NCBI RefSeq assembly: GCF_002272925.1 | Contig: NZ_MLAR01000001.1 | Coordinates: 186,001 to 250,000, forward strand | Reading direction: 5' to 3' | Length of the DNA: 64,000 bases | Source of the DNA: Helicobacter sp. 13S00401-1 | Lineage (GTDB): Bacteria > Campylobacterota > Campylobacteria > Campylobacterales > Helicobacteraceae | Shown: positions 17,028 to 26,379 of the stretch, piece after piece | Position numbering within the stretch: the stretch's first letter is position 1 | Layout of the letters: the number at the start of each line of letters is the position of its first letter | Program-made: the position numbers and the translations under genes | The notes under the pieces: generated by a model | Seen by the model: the letters and a program-made list of their open reading frames with translations, nothing else | Database searches by the model: none | What the model was told of the DNA's origin: nothing

Positions 17028-18188
17028 CTATTTGGATTCCTTGTGAGGCGCGGCTATAGAGTTATAAGCCTTAGACTTAGAATCTACCCAGATGTTTGGT
17101 ACAGCACCACCTGGAAGAAGCATGATTTGTGCGTTTTTGTTAACTTGTAAGGCTTCGTTGAACTTAGCTTGAGTTTCTATCTCTCTAAGTCTTAAAAGGT
17201 TGTTGCTTAAAGACTGAGCTATCTCTTTGTTAGCTGTGCTTTTTGCCTTAGCTTCGATGATAGTAGATTCTGCTACACCTTTAGCTCTTGTGATGCTAGA
17301 TTCTGCTTCACCTTTACTTAGGGCTATCTTTTTAGCAGCTTCTTGCTTAGCTATATCAACTTCAAGCTTTGCTTGCTCGCTTCTTTGTCTAGCTTCTTGT
17401 ACTTTTTCAATTTGCGCTCTAATGTTTGCTGGAAGTGAGATCTCTCTTAGCTGAACTGAGCTTAGTCTTACTGCTGGACTATCGCCACTAGTTAGTTTTG
17501 CCCTTATGACATCTTCTATCTTGTTAGCTATCTCATTTCTTTTGTTAGGTAACTCTTCAGCTGGATAGTTTCCAACTACTGTTCTAACTGCTTCTAGTAC
17601 CACTGGACCTATGATCTTGTTTTCCCAGCCCATGCCATAGCTTGCTATAGTTTGAGGCGCTGTGGCTGCATTTAACTGATACTGAACTGTAAGTTCGATT
17701 GAAACTGTAAGACCCCTAGCGTCCATAACGTTTATAGCGCCACTTCTAAGGATGCCTTGATTAGCCCTAGGCATAGAATCTTCTACTCCAGTAAAGTTCC
17801 AAGTTCTAACCTTAGTATCAACGATGATAATACGTTGTATGCCCGGGATAAAGAAGTGGATGCCTGGTTGAAGTGGGACGTTATCATACTTTCCAGTTGT
17901 GACTTTTATACCTATCTCACCAGATTCTATAGTCTCAAATGGCCTAGCTATTATGAGTATGATGACTATGATGATGATTATGATTAGTGCGATACCTTTT
18001 TTGCTAGAAAAAAAGTTTCCTATATTTCCACCGCCATTGAAGTTAAAGCCTTGTGGTCTACGCTTTGGGCCTTGCTGCCTGTTGTCGTCATTTCTATTAG
18101 AGTCGTTTCTATCGTTTCTGTCATTTCTTGGGGCACCACCTCCTTGTTCACGCTTTCTTTTTAAATGCTCGTTTAAGTCTATTGGCAT
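17028..18188 (-). CDS. SPFH/prohibitin-family membrane protein
   Basis: 386 residues. A disordered Arg/Asn/Asp-rich N-terminus (about 60 residues) is followed by one very Ile-rich membrane segment at 65-81 and then an SPFH (band 7) domain with ESGEIGIKVTTGKY and PGIHFFIPGI. A long helical region from about 260 to 340 is rich in Ala, Lys and Glu (EARQRSEQAKLEVDIAKQEA), as in HflK/prohibitin proteins that assemble into membrane rings. Such proteins organise membrane microdomains and modulate FtsH protease. Lies downstream of ilvE by 29 bp. Confidence 0.88.
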   Translation of the reverse strand: MPIDLNEHLKRKREQGGGAPRNDRNDRNDSNRNDDNRQQGPKRRPQGFNFNGGGNIGNFFSSKKGIALIIIIIIVIILIIARPFETIESGEIGIKVTTGKYDNVPLQPGIHFFIPGIQRIIIVDTKVRTWNFTGVEDSMPRANQGILRSGAINVMDARGLTVSIELTVQYQLNAATAPQTIASYGMGWENKIIGPVVLEAVRTVVGNYPAEELPNKRNEIANKIEDVIRAKLTSGDSPAVRLSSVQLREISLPANIRAQIEKVQEARQRSEQAKLEVDIAKQEAAKKIALSKGEAESSITRAKGVAESTIIEAKAKSTANKEIAQSLSNNLLRLREIETQAKFNEALQVNKNAQIMLLPGGAVPNIWVDSKSKAYNSIAAPHKESK

Positions 18189-18217
18189 AAGGCTCCTTTG
18201 TTTTTATTTAAATATTT

Positions 18218-19144
18218 TTAGTCTATGTAGGTTAGGTAGTGAGAATACTTTTTATTCTCCCCATCTATAATCTTAAAAAACTCACCTTGTAACCTTTTAG
18301 TTACCTCTCCTCTTTTGCCACTGCCTACTGGTCTAAAGTCATACTCACAAATAGGAGTTATCTCAGCTGCAGTTCCAGTAAAAAAGGCTTCATCAGCTAT
18401 ATAAACCTCATCTCTAGTGATGCGTCTTTGTTCTATCTCTATGCCTAAGTCGCGCGCTATGTTTAATACAGTGTTGTGAGTTATAGATTCTAAGGCTGTG
18501 TCATAAGGTGGGGTTATAAGCTTGCCATCTCTTACTATACAAAAGCACTCGCCACTTCCTTCAGCTATAAAACCTGTGTCATCTAAAAGCAAAGCTTCAT
18601 CAAATCCAGAGTTTATCGCTTCATACTTTGCCATCTGAGAGTTTAGGTAGTTTGCAGCAGCCTTGGCTTTGTTAAGATTAGTTTTAGCTGAGTTTCTAAC
18701 ATAAGAGCTAGTTTTTACTTTGATGCCATTTTCTAAAGCGCCTTCACCTAAGTAAGTACCCCACTCCCACGCGGCTATGGCTACTTTTACAGGGGCATCT
18801 TTATGATAAACACCCATAACTCCATATCCTAGATAGACTATAGGTCTTATGTAAACATTACCCTTATAGTCTTCTCTATTAGTTTTTAAAAGGTCAATCT
18901 GTGCTTTTTCAAGCTCATCTTTTGAGTAAGGACAGTCTATTAAAAGTATCTTGCAAGAGTTTAAAAGTCTTTGTGTGTGTTCATGAAGCCTAAAGATAGC
19001 TAGACCTTTTTTAGTCATATAAGCCCTGATACCTTCAAAGGCTGCATTACCATAGTGCAAGGTGTGAGAAAGCACATGAGTTGTAGCATCTTTCCAAGGT
19101 GTAAGTTTTCCATCCATCCAGATATATTTTGCTTCTTTTATCAT
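18218..19144 (-). CDS. ilvE: Branched-chain amino acid aminotransferase
   Basis: I choose ATG 19144 (MIKEAKYIWMDGKL), 308 residues, because it follows AAGGAG and matches the usual IlvE start; a longer frame to 19261 overlaps the upstream gene. PLP-dependent fold type IV: the Schiff-base lysine is in NKAKAAANYLNS, and GFIAEGSGEC and the substrate-gate region follow. It interconverts branched-chain 2-oxo acids and Leu, Ile and Val. The gene lies between mqnE and the SPFH gene in the same direction. Confidence 0.93.
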   Translation of the reverse strand: MIKEAKYIWMDGKLTPWKDATTHVLSHTLHYGNAAFEGIRAYMTKKGLAIFRLHEHTQRLLNSCKILLIDCPYSKDELEKAQIDLLKTNREDYKGNVYIRPIVYLGYGVMGVYHKDAPVKVAIAAWEWGTYLGEGALENGIKVKTSSYVRNSAKTNLNKAKAAANYLNSQMAKYEAINSGFDEALLLDDTGFIAEGSGECFCIVRDGKLITPPYDTALESITHNTVLNIARDLGIEIEQRRITRDEVYIADEAFFTGTAAEITPICEYDFRPVGSGKRGEVTKRLQGEFFKIIDGENKKYSHYLTYID

Positions 19145-19172
19145 TTTAGTACTCCTTAAATATTTATAAAAA

Positions 19173-20288
19173 CTATGAGGCTTTAAAGTTTGGTTTAGCA
19201 GTAGAGTAAGTTTTAACTTCATTATATAAACTATCTCTTTGAACTGGGATAAATCCAGCATCTGCTATCTGAGCTACCATTTCTAGCTCATCAACTCCTT
19301 GCTTACTTTTTGCTCCTGCTGCACTTTGTATGCTTTCTTTTTCTATAGTTCCATCCATATCATCAGCACCAAACTCTTGGGCGACAAGTGCTAGATTAAG
19401 CCCTAAAGATGCCCAGTAAGCTTTTATGTGCGGGATATTTGAAAGCACTATCCTAGATATAGCTATAGTTTTTAGTATCTCTTGGCCACTAGGTGGAGCT
19501 TTGATGTTTAAAAAGTTATTATGAGTTTGATAAAGCAAAGGCACAAAAGCATTAAACCCGCCTTCTTTAGCCTCAACGCGTGCTTCATCTTGTTGTATAG
19601 CCCTAAGCCTAAGCATGTGATCTATCCTATCAGCCCTATTTTCTATGTGACCAAAAAGCATGGTAGCATTACTCATATGTCCCATTTTGTGCCATATATT
19701 ATGAATTTTCAGCCAATTTTCTCCATTTACTTTGCCATGACAGATCTTTTTTCTTACATGAGGAGCAAAGATCTCAGCCCCACCTCCAGGCATGGAATCT
19801 ACTCCTGCATTAGCCAAGTCTTCTAGGGCTTTTTCATAACTAACGCCAAACTTTCTATGCAAAAAGTCTACTTCAGCCCCACCCATAGCTTTAAGATGCA
19901 CTTTTGGGATAGCCTTTTTTATAGCACGAAATAAATCAAAATACCACTCATAGCTATGATTTGGATTATGCGCGCCTACGACGTGAAGCTCTAAAGCACC
20001 ATTATTAAAACTTTTTACACCTTGATAGACTATCTCATCTATACTCATCTCATAGGCGTTAGGATTTTTGCGACTTGCACTAAAGGCACAAAACTTACAC
20101 ACGTCTGAGCAAATATTGCTTGGATTTATATGCCTGTTAGTGTTAAAAAAAACTTTTTTACCATACTTTGGCACTCTTAAACTACTAGCTGCTTCACCTA
20201 ATGTGAAGATATCATAGTCATAAAGTTTTTCTAAATCCTCTGCGCTAACACTGTCTATATCCTGTAATGCCCTATCTAATACGTCCAT
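19173..20288 (-). CDS. mqnE: Aminofutalosine synthase MqnE
   Basis: 371 residues. The radical SAM cluster CSDVCKFCAF (about residues 60-69) is preceded by the NRHINPSN block characteristic of MqnE rather than MqnC. FGADDMDGTIEKESI near the C-terminus is also family-typical. The enzyme makes 6-amino-6-deoxyfutalosine, the second step of the futalosine route to menaquinone used by Campylobacterota in place of the Men pathway. It is the first gene of a run with ilvE and the SPFH gene. MqnC is the main alternative but fits less well. Confidence 0.85.
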   Translation of the reverse strand: MDVLDRALQDIDSVSAEDLEKLYDYDIFTLGEAASSLRVPKYGKKVFFNTNRHINPSNICSDVCKFCAFSASRKNPNAYEMSIDEIVYQGVKSFNNGALELHVVGAHNPNHSYEWYFDLFRAIKKAIPKVHLKAMGGAEVDFLHRKFGVSYEKALEDLANAGVDSMPGGGAEIFAPHVRKKICHGKVNGENWLKIHNIWHKMGHMSNATMLFGHIENRADRIDHMLRLRAIQQDEARVEAKEGGFNAFVPLLYQTHNNFLNIKAPPSGQEILKTIAISRIVLSNIPHIKAYWASLGLNLALVAQEFGADDMDGTIEKESIQSAAGAKSKQGVDELEMVAQIADAGFIPVQRDSLYNEVKTYSTAKPNFKAS

Positions 20289-20404
20289 AACTAATAACCC
20301 TTTTACTTTTATATAGTATCTCTTAAAATTCTAACATTTTTTTGTTTTTGTAATGTTATGTTAAAATTTACTAACAATTTAACGGGGAAGGAGCCTTAAT
20401 CTCA

Positions 20405-22186
20405 ATGAAAGACTTCATAAGATTTAATAAAAATATACTAAAAACCGCTGGCGTTATAGCACTTTTAGGTAGTAGCGCACAAGCCTTAGAGTTCGGTAGC
20501 ATGGGGAATCTAAGCGCATCTATGGGTGGTGCTGGTGTTGCTTTAAGAAGTCCTTTTGGCCTTTACTACAACCCAGCCCTTATAGCAAGTGGCAATAAAA
20601 CAAGGCTAGGATATAGCTTTGGTACTTCTATAAGAGAGCACAATGTAGATAGGTTGCTTCCTGTGCTTTCTAACCTAGAAAATATGGCTAATACTTTTTC
20701 TAATCTTTCTAGTTCCCTGGCTGGTAGTAGTAATGGTCTTTCTACTCTAACTTCTGCAGCAACTAGTAGTAGTGGTGCCGCTGTGGCAACTACTGCTGTT
20801 TTGGCTGCTGCAGCTACTAACTCAGCTGCTGGAAGCACAAATAGCACTACAGACGCTACTAATGGTACACCAGATAATCTAAAAGATATTATAAAAGAAG
20901 CCTTAAAAAAGGCTGATAGTACCAACTCTACTGTTGGAACTGCAACTACAAGCACAGAGAATTTACAAAAGCTTTTTGAAAGCTATAAAAGCGCTAACGG
21001 TGGAGACTTTGATAAGTTGGTTAAGGAAGTGGCCGCAGCTGCTAAAAAGGCTGACATCCCTCAAGACCAAAAAGATCTAATCACAAAAGTGGCTGAAGGT
21101 GTGGACTGGAATCATGTCAAGTTTGATGATAATGGTATAAGCTCTATAGCTATAAAAAAAGGTCAAAGCCCTGAGCTAGATAAGGCTATGAAAGATATAA
21201 ATACTATCTTAGATGTTTTTAAGTCTAATAATATAAACTTTAGAAGCCAAAATGGTATAGCCTTACAGCTTACTAGCCCTTATCTAAAATCAGTCATAGG
21301 CGCTATAGCTATAGGTGTATTTAACGATACTCATGGGAACTTAAACCTACAATCAGACCCAAGCAAACTACGCCTTATAGTAGGAAGTGGTGATAGCTAT
21401 AGTGAGTTAAGCACTAGTCCAACTGGATATACTTTTAGTAAGTCTGATAAAAGTAGTTATGACAACCACTCTTTGCTTGCAAGCTTGCAAAATGGCGATA
21501 GTAAGGTAGTAACCTCACTTTTTATACTAACTGAAGTGCCTGTAGGCTATGCTTATAGTATAGAGCTTCCAGGATCTAACTTAAACGTGGGTGTTGCTTT
21601 AAAGTATATGAGAGCTTATAGTATGTATCAAGAAAATGAGTTTAGTGACTTTGGTAGTGGCTTTGCTTCTTTTCAAAACGATATAAGAAACATGCAAGTT
21701 GCTAATAGTTTTGGTGTAGATGTAGGGGTGGACTATGACCTTAATCTTTTTGGAGATAGCGCTTTAAGTATAGGTGCTGTAGCTAAAAATGTTAACACTC
21801 CAACTTTTAACTTCACAAACGCTACAGTTAAGATAAAGCCTCAGTATAGAGCAGGTATAGCTTATAATGGAGACTTTTTCTCAGCAGCCTTTGATGCTGA
21901 CTTACTTCCTAATGAAGTCTATCCTTACGTCGCACAAAATAGTGCTAATAGACTGCTAAGTCAGATGGTAGGCGGTGGTGCTAGAGTGGGCTTTAAGTAC
22001 GTAGATATAAGAGCTGGGGTGGCTTATGATCTAAAACAAGATAGTGGTGTGATACTAACAGCAGGTCTTAATCTCTTTGGCTTCTTAGATATAAGCGCAC
22101 AAGTAGGAACTAAGACTTTTGAGTATCAAGGCTATACAATACCAAAATACGCAGATATAAAAATAGGTGGAAGCTTCTCTTGGTAA
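20405..22186 (+). CDS. TraF/FadL-like outer membrane protein
   Basis: 593 residues. A signal peptide (MKDFIRFNKNILKTAGVIAL..., cleavage about SAQA|LEF) is followed by GSMGNLSASMGGAGVALRSP and LYYNPALIA, the start of the conjugal-transfer TraF-like barrel family related to FadL/OmpP1. Residues about 95-220 are a low-complexity Ala/Ser/Thr-rich insert. The C-terminal 250 residues look like membrane strands ending in IGGSFSW, with the terminal aromatic expected for outer membrane barrels. No conjugation genes are nearby, so despite the family name transfer is unlikely. Substrate unknown. Confidence 0.75.
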   Translation: MKDFIRFNKNILKTAGVIALLGSSAQALEFGSMGNLSASMGGAGVALRSPFGLYYNPALIASGNKTRLGYSFGTSIREHNVDRLLPVLSNLENMANTFSNLSSSLAGSSNGLSTLTSAATSSSGAAVATTAVLAAAATNSAAGSTNSTTDATNGTPDNLKDIIKEALKKADSTNSTVGTATTSTENLQKLFESYKSANGGDFDKLVKEVAAAAKKADIPQDQKDLITKVAEGVDWNHVKFDDNGISSIAIKKGQSPELDKAMKDINTILDVFKSNNINFRSQNGIALQLTSPYLKSVIGAIAIGVFNDTHGNLNLQSDPSKLRLIVGSGDSYSELSTSPTGYTFSKSDKSSYDNHSLLASLQNGDSKVVTSLFILTEVPVGYAYSIELPGSNLNVGVALKYMRAYSMYQENEFSDFGSGFASFQNDIRNMQVANSFGVDVGVDYDLNLFGDSALSIGAVAKNVNTPTFNFTNATVKIKPQYRAGIAYNGDFFSAAFDADLLPNEVYPYVAQNSANRLLSQMVGGGARVGFKYVDIRAGVAYDLKQDSGVILTAGLNLFGFLDISAQVGTKTFEYQGYTIPKYADIKIGGSFSW

Positions 22187-22277
22187 GAAGCCTTAAGCCT
22201 TGCTTTTTAACTCTTTACTCTTTTAGCTTTATGGAATCTAAAATCTATAAGGCTAAAAATCTTTCAAAGCCTAATCA

Positions 22278-22943
22278 TCAAGACCTAATCGCACAAAAAA
22301 TCCCAAATCTTTTAGTGGTTTTATCCCTCCTATAAGAAAAAAGATTCTCACTGCTAAAAGTATCTGCTTGCTCATAGTAGATGTGATTAGCTTCTAAAAC
22401 TTCTAACTGTTTTCTTATACAAGCTTCTAAGTCAAAGTAAAACTTAGAGTTTATAACCTTGCAAAACTCGCTAGCTTTTTCATATATCTCACTTCCAACT
22501 TCATAGTTACACCATCTTATATGAGGAGTTATATAAGCAAGTAAGGCTTCTTTTTTTGCACCTTTTGCCACTAAAAGATTTATGGCCTTACTTACTATAC
22601 CTTTTAGCGCTCCAACCCTTCCAGCGTGAACTACTGTGTAAGCTTTTATATCTTTAGCATAAAGCAAGACACCAGAGCAGTCTGCCATCCTTATAAGGCT
22701 TACTACTTTAGGATCACTAGAGTAGATTCCATCAGCTTCATAAACTTCATCTTTTTTCATATCTTTAGTATCTAGTATCTTGTCTCCATGTACTTGTTTT
22801 AAACTATAAAGCTTCCTATCTCCAAAAAGTTTTAGCACACTTTCTCTTTCTTCTTCACTGCTAGTATCAAGGCTAGCATCACTCACTGTGAAATCTACAC
22901 ACTCATTTTTAAAAAGCTTTAAGTCTTTGGAGTTTTTAAACAT
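22278..22943 (-). CDS. pgeF: Peptidoglycan editing factor PgeF (YfiH/DUF152 family)
   Basis: 221 residues, normal for the family. The conserved zinc-site blocks are visible: LKQVHGDKIL (about residue 46-55), LIRMADCSGVLLY, and VHAGRVGALKGIVSKA. In most members the third block reads VHAGWRG; the Trp-Arg here is replaced by Arg-Val. PgeF removes mis-incorporated amino acids from cell wall precursors; earlier annotations call it a multicopper polyphenol oxidase. It stands alone, convergent with the TraF-like gene. Confidence 0.85.
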   Translation of the reverse strand: MFKNSKDLKLFKNECVDFTVSDASLDTSSEEERESVLKLFGDRKLYSLKQVHGDKILDTKDMKKDEVYEADGIYSSDPKVVSLIRMADCSGVLLYAKDIKAYTVVHAGRVGALKGIVSKAINLLVAKGAKKEALLAYITPHIRWCNYEVGSEIYEKASEFCKVINSKFYFDLEACIRKQLEVLEANHIYYEQADTFSSENLFSYRRDKTTKRFGIFCAIRS

Positions 22944-23020
22944 GTATGGCCTTTTTTCAATCTATCAAAGCTATACTATTCCTAAAAGCCTAATAAATAT
23001 AAAAGGAGTAAGACTTAGCC

Positions 23021-23854
23021 ATGAAGATAGTTAGATTCAAATATAAAGATAAGATAAGACTTGGGGTGCTTGAAGGCGAAGAGATAAAAACGCTTAATGC
23101 AAAAAGTGTAGGCAAGCTTATAAAAACGCTTGATTTTAGCTTGAAAGATAAAAACTTTAGACTAGATGAAGTAACACTGCTTGCTCCTATAGCTAAACCT
23201 AAGCAAGATGTCATATGCCTAGGGATTAACTATATGGATCACGCTAAAGAAAGTGCAAAGTTTAAAAAAGAAGACTTTGATGGCAAGCGTGAAGAGGCAG
23301 TCTACTTTTCAAAACGGGTTAATGCTTTTACTAATCCAAATACTACAGTTAAGATAAGCCCAAAAACTAGTCAGCTTGACTATGAGTGCGAACTAGCTGT
23401 TATCATAGGCAAAGATGCACATAATATAAAAAGCAAAGATGCAGGCGAATATATATTTGGCTATAGCATAGGTAATGATATAAGTGCAAGGGACTTACAA
23501 CTTAAACATAAGCAGTTTTATGCTGGGAAAAGCTTAGAAGAGTCTTTGCCATTTGGCCCTTGCATACTTAGGGCTAAAAAAGATGAAGATCCTGATAGTT
23601 TAAACCTCGATGTTAAAACCTATGTTAATGACGAGTTAAGACAATCAAGCAATACAAAATACCTAATCTTTAACATAGGCTATGTTTTAGAAGAGCTATC
23701 ATCTTACTTTTTGCTTAAAGCAGGAAGCATCATACTTATGGGCACTCCAAGTGGAGTAGGCATGGGCTTTAACCCACCTAAGTTTATAAAGCCTGGTGAT
23801 ATAGTAAAGTGTGAGATAGAAAAGATAGGTGTTTTAACTACGACCTTTAGTTAG
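23021..23854 (+). CDS. Fumarylacetoacetate hydrolase-family protein
   Basis: 277 residues. Motifs of the FAH fold are clear: CLGINYMDHAKE, the metal-binding acidic DYECELAVIIGKDA, GYSIGNDISARDLQ, and the terminal IILMGTPSGVGMG. Members cleave C-C bonds of 2-oxo-carboxylates or decarboxylate oxaloacetate. The narrow substrate cannot be told here; oxaloacetate decarboxylase or acylpyruvase activity is common for this size class. AAAGGAG precedes the ATG by a rather long 13-nt spacer. Confidence 0.88.
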   Translation: MKIVRFKYKDKIRLGVLEGEEIKTLNAKSVGKLIKTLDFSLKDKNFRLDEVTLLAPIAKPKQDVICLGINYMDHAKESAKFKKEDFDGKREEAVYFSKRVNAFTNPNTTVKISPKTSQLDYECELAVIIGKDAHNIKSKDAGEYIFGYSIGNDISARDLQLKHKQFYAGKSLEESLPFGPCILRAKKDEDPDSLNLDVKTYVNDELRQSSNTKYLIFNIGYVLEELSSYFLLKAGSIILMGTPSGVGMGFNPPKFIKPGDIVKCEIEKIGVLTTTFS

Positions 23855-23869
23855 ACTATCTTATAAGCA

Positions 23870-25795
23870 CTAAAAATCTATAGGGTCTATATCTATATCA
23901 AAACTTAGCTTATCTTTTAGATAAAACTCAAGACTAAGTATGCTTTGAAGTAGGGGGCTTGCTTTTTTACATCTTAGGATGATGTTAAAAAAGTAGTAGT
24001 CTTTAAGCTTAGGCATATTACCTGGAGCTAGACCTATAATCTCAACGTTTTCTTCTTTGCATCTTAAAAGTAGATCTTTTATCTCCCTAGCATTAGCTAG
24101 GGCTTTGCTTTCATCTTTATCTCTTATAGTAAGTTTGGCTAGTCTGACAAAGGGTGGGTAAAAGTTAGCTCTTTGAAGGAGTTCGTTTTCTAAAAAGTTT
24201 TGGAATCCTTTTTTAAAAACAGATTCTATATACTCACTTTGAAGACTTTGTATAAGCACACTTCCTTCTTCTCTTCGCCCACTTCTTCCAGCTATCTGAA
24301 AAAGTAGCTCAAAGGCTTTCTCACTAGCACGGTAGTCATTTAACCCTAAGATGTGATCTATGCCTAGTATGACGCTTAGGCTTGCATCTTTAAAGTCATG
24401 GCCTTTACTTAACATCTGAGTGCCTATTAAAAAGTCAAACTTGTGATTAGAAAAGTCATTTAGAATCTTATTAAGCTCTTTAAAACTACCTGCATTATCC
24501 CTATCACAGATTCTAATCTTAGCTGTTTGAAAAAGCTCTTCTAAACTTCTTTTTAACTCTTCAGTTCCTAGTCTTTTACCTCTTAGCTCAGTACTAGAGC
24601 AAGTTGGGCAAACTTCAGGTATAGGCATATGATAGTTACAGTAATGGCAAATTAGCGAGTGTTTTTTATAGTTTACACTTAAGCTTACATGGCAGTGAGG
24701 ACACTTTATAGTACTAGCACAGTTTGTACAAAGCAGACTTTTAAAGTTAGCCCTAGTTGGTAAAAAGATGATGGCTTGCTTTTTATCATCAAGTACTTTT
24801 TGAAGACTAGTAAGCAGCATAGGACTTAAGATCTCTTTGCTGCTATCAAGTGTTAGCTTAGTTTTTGAGTTAAAAAACTTGCCTTTAAGACGGAAAAGAT
24901 AGCCATGCTCTTTTGCTAGATAGTAGCTTTTTATACTAGGTGTAGCACTTCCTAACACTACTTTTATACCCTTTTGACTAAGCATGACACAAAGATCGCG
25001 CGCGTTATATCTAGGTGAGGTTTGTGACTTAAAAGAGTCATCATGTTCTTCATCAACTATGATTAGTCTTAAGTCACTCCAGGGTAAAAAAAGTGCACTT
25101 CTTGCCCCTATGATGATTTTTACACTTCCTTTGCTTAAGGCATTTAGTACTTTTTGCTTTTTAACTTTTGTTATCTTGCTATGCCACATAGCAACTTTGT
25201 CACCAAAGTGTTTTTGCAGTCTTTTTTCCATTAGCGGGGTTAGGGATATTTCAGGCATTAAGAGTAGGCACTGGGCAGTATTATTAGAATGCAGTAAGGA
25301 ATCTATTAAGTGAAAGTAGATCTCACTTTTTCCACTACTTGTATCACCAAAAAGCAGGCTGAGGTTTTTAGATTCTATAAATTTTAGTGCGCTTTTTTGT
25401 GCTTGGCTTAGATTTAAAAGTGGACTAGTTTCTATGGGTTTTTTTGGCTTATTTTCATTTTTAGAGGGTTTATTAGCTCTTGCTTCTAAAAGCTTATCTT
25501 GCACACTATCTTGAAAATGAAAGATATTAGCCACGTTACCTAAGCTTTGTAAGTAGTACTTGCTAGTAAACTCTAGGAGGTTTTTTTGTAAAGTAGTTAG
25601 GCTAAGATGTGATTTTGTAACAGGTTTAGGCGTGAAGCTAAGTGATTCTAAGATGATGTTAGTTTGGCTTACTATACCAAGATACTGTTTGCCTCTTAGG
25701 TCTATTAAAACCAGATCTAGCCTCTTTAAGGGTAAATCTGTACTATAAAGAAGCTCATTTAAGTGCAGGCCTACTGGGCTAACTGATATAAGCAT
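23870..25795 (-). CDS. priA: Primosomal helicase PriA
   Basis: 641 residues. The Walker A motif appears as GDTSSGKSE near residue 154 and the DEEH box as IIVDEEHDDSF. Eight cysteines in pairs (CTNC, CPHC, CHYC, CPTC between about 363 and 404) form the zinc-binding insertion. The C-terminal helicase motifs include LIGTQMLSKGHDF and IAGRSGR. PriA reloads the replisome at stalled forks. It is the last gene of a three-gene minus-strand unit behind two short coiled-coil genes. Confidence 0.93.
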   Translation of the reverse strand: MLISVSPVGLHLNELLYSTDLPLKRLDLVLIDLRGKQYLGIVSQTNIILESLSFTPKPVTKSHLSLTTLQKNLLEFTSKYYLQSLGNVANIFHFQDSVQDKLLEARANKPSKNENKPKKPIETSPLLNLSQAQKSALKFIESKNLSLLFGDTSSGKSEIYFHLIDSLLHSNNTAQCLLLMPEISLTPLMEKRLQKHFGDKVAMWHSKITKVKKQKVLNALSKGSVKIIIGARSALFLPWSDLRLIIVDEEHDDSFKSQTSPRYNARDLCVMLSQKGIKVVLGSATPSIKSYYLAKEHGYLFRLKGKFFNSKTKLTLDSSKEILSPMLLTSLQKVLDDKKQAIIFLPTRANFKSLLCTNCASTIKCPHCHVSLSVNYKKHSLICHYCNYHMPIPEVCPTCSSTELRGKRLGTEELKRSLEELFQTAKIRICDRDNAGSFKELNKILNDFSNHKFDFLIGTQMLSKGHDFKDASLSVILGIDHILGLNDYRASEKAFELLFQIAGRSGRREEGSVLIQSLQSEYIESVFKKGFQNFLENELLQRANFYPPFVRLAKLTIRDKDESKALANAREIKDLLLRCKEENVEIIGLAPGNMPKLKDYYFFNIILRCKKASPLLQSILSLEFYLKDKLSFDIDIDPIDF

Positions 25796-25801
25796 AGCTT
25801 T

Positions 25802-26050
25802 TTAAGAGATAGCTTTTTTAGGAGGCTCTTGCAAGGTTTGTTGTAAAAGTGTATTTATCTCTTCTAGGCTTATGTTTTGTGTAACGTACTTATTAGAGAG
25901 TTCTATAAACATGTGCAAAAGCTGCTCTACTGAGTAGGACCTATCTTCAAATAGCGCTTGCAAGTTTGCTTTTATGGGCTCATTAAAGTTAGCAGTCTCT
26001 AGTCTAAAGGTCCTTCCACCTACTTTAATATCTAAGCTATCTTTTGTCAT
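25802..26050 (-). CDS. ZapA-like cell division protein (candidate)
   Basis: 82 residues. The beginning DIKVGGRTFRLE followed by a helix with SVEQLLHMFIELSNKYV resembles the ZapA fold, in which a short beta hairpin precedes a long dimerising helix. ZapA bundles FtsZ filaments. It starts 3 bp after the stop of the upstream coiled-coil gene and ends 6 bp before priA, so the three are surely co-transcribed. The match is to pattern and length only; no catalytic residues exist to test it. Confidence 0.5.
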   Translation of the reverse strand: MTKDSLDIKVGGRTFRLETANFNEPIKANLQALFEDRSYSVEQLLHMFIELSNKYVTQNISLEEINTLLQQTLQEPPKKAIS

Positions 26051-26052
26051 TA

Positions 26053-26325
26053 CTATGGCTTTTTATACTCTTTTGTGCTGTTTTCTACTAGTTCACCTAT
26101 CTCTCTAAGTTGGGCGGCTAGGAGGGCGTTTTGTTCTTCTAGCTTTTTCATCCTTAGATCTTTTTGCTCATTTTGCACATTTAGATTGCTTATCTTAAAG
26201 CCCAAGTCTCTTATCTCAGAATCTTTTTCTTTATATATAGCATCTTTTTGTGCAAGCTCACTTTCTAGCTTTTCTATCCTCTCTATAAGCAGATGTATAC
26301 CATTTTTAATATCATTTGCTACCAT
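26053..26325 (-). CDS. Short coiled-coil protein, ZapB-like candidate
   Basis: I start it at ATG 26325 (MVANDIKNGI, 90 residues) with AAGGAT upstream. A 20-residue longer frame would overlap the start of divergent uvrB. The whole chain is a heptad-patterned helix, with RIEKLESELAQKD and later LRMKKLEEQNALLAAQL. Length, coiled-coil nature and pairing with a ZapA-like gene suggest ZapB, which links ZapA to the nucleoid-terminus machinery, but many coiled coils look alike. Confidence 0.45.
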   Translation of the reverse strand: MVANDIKNGIHLLIERIEKLESELAQKDAIYKEKDSEIRDLGFKISNLNVQNEQKDLRMKKLEEQNALLAAQLREIGELVENSTKEYKKP

Positions 26326-26379
26326 TTTAGAATCCTTATTTTTAAGATTATTAATTCTATCCAAAATTGAAGAGTGCAA

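Noticed and set aside
20405-22186. Evidence of a conjugative element from the TraF-like gene
   Set aside because: No other transfer, integrase or relaxase genes are near, and the family includes chromosomal barrel proteins.
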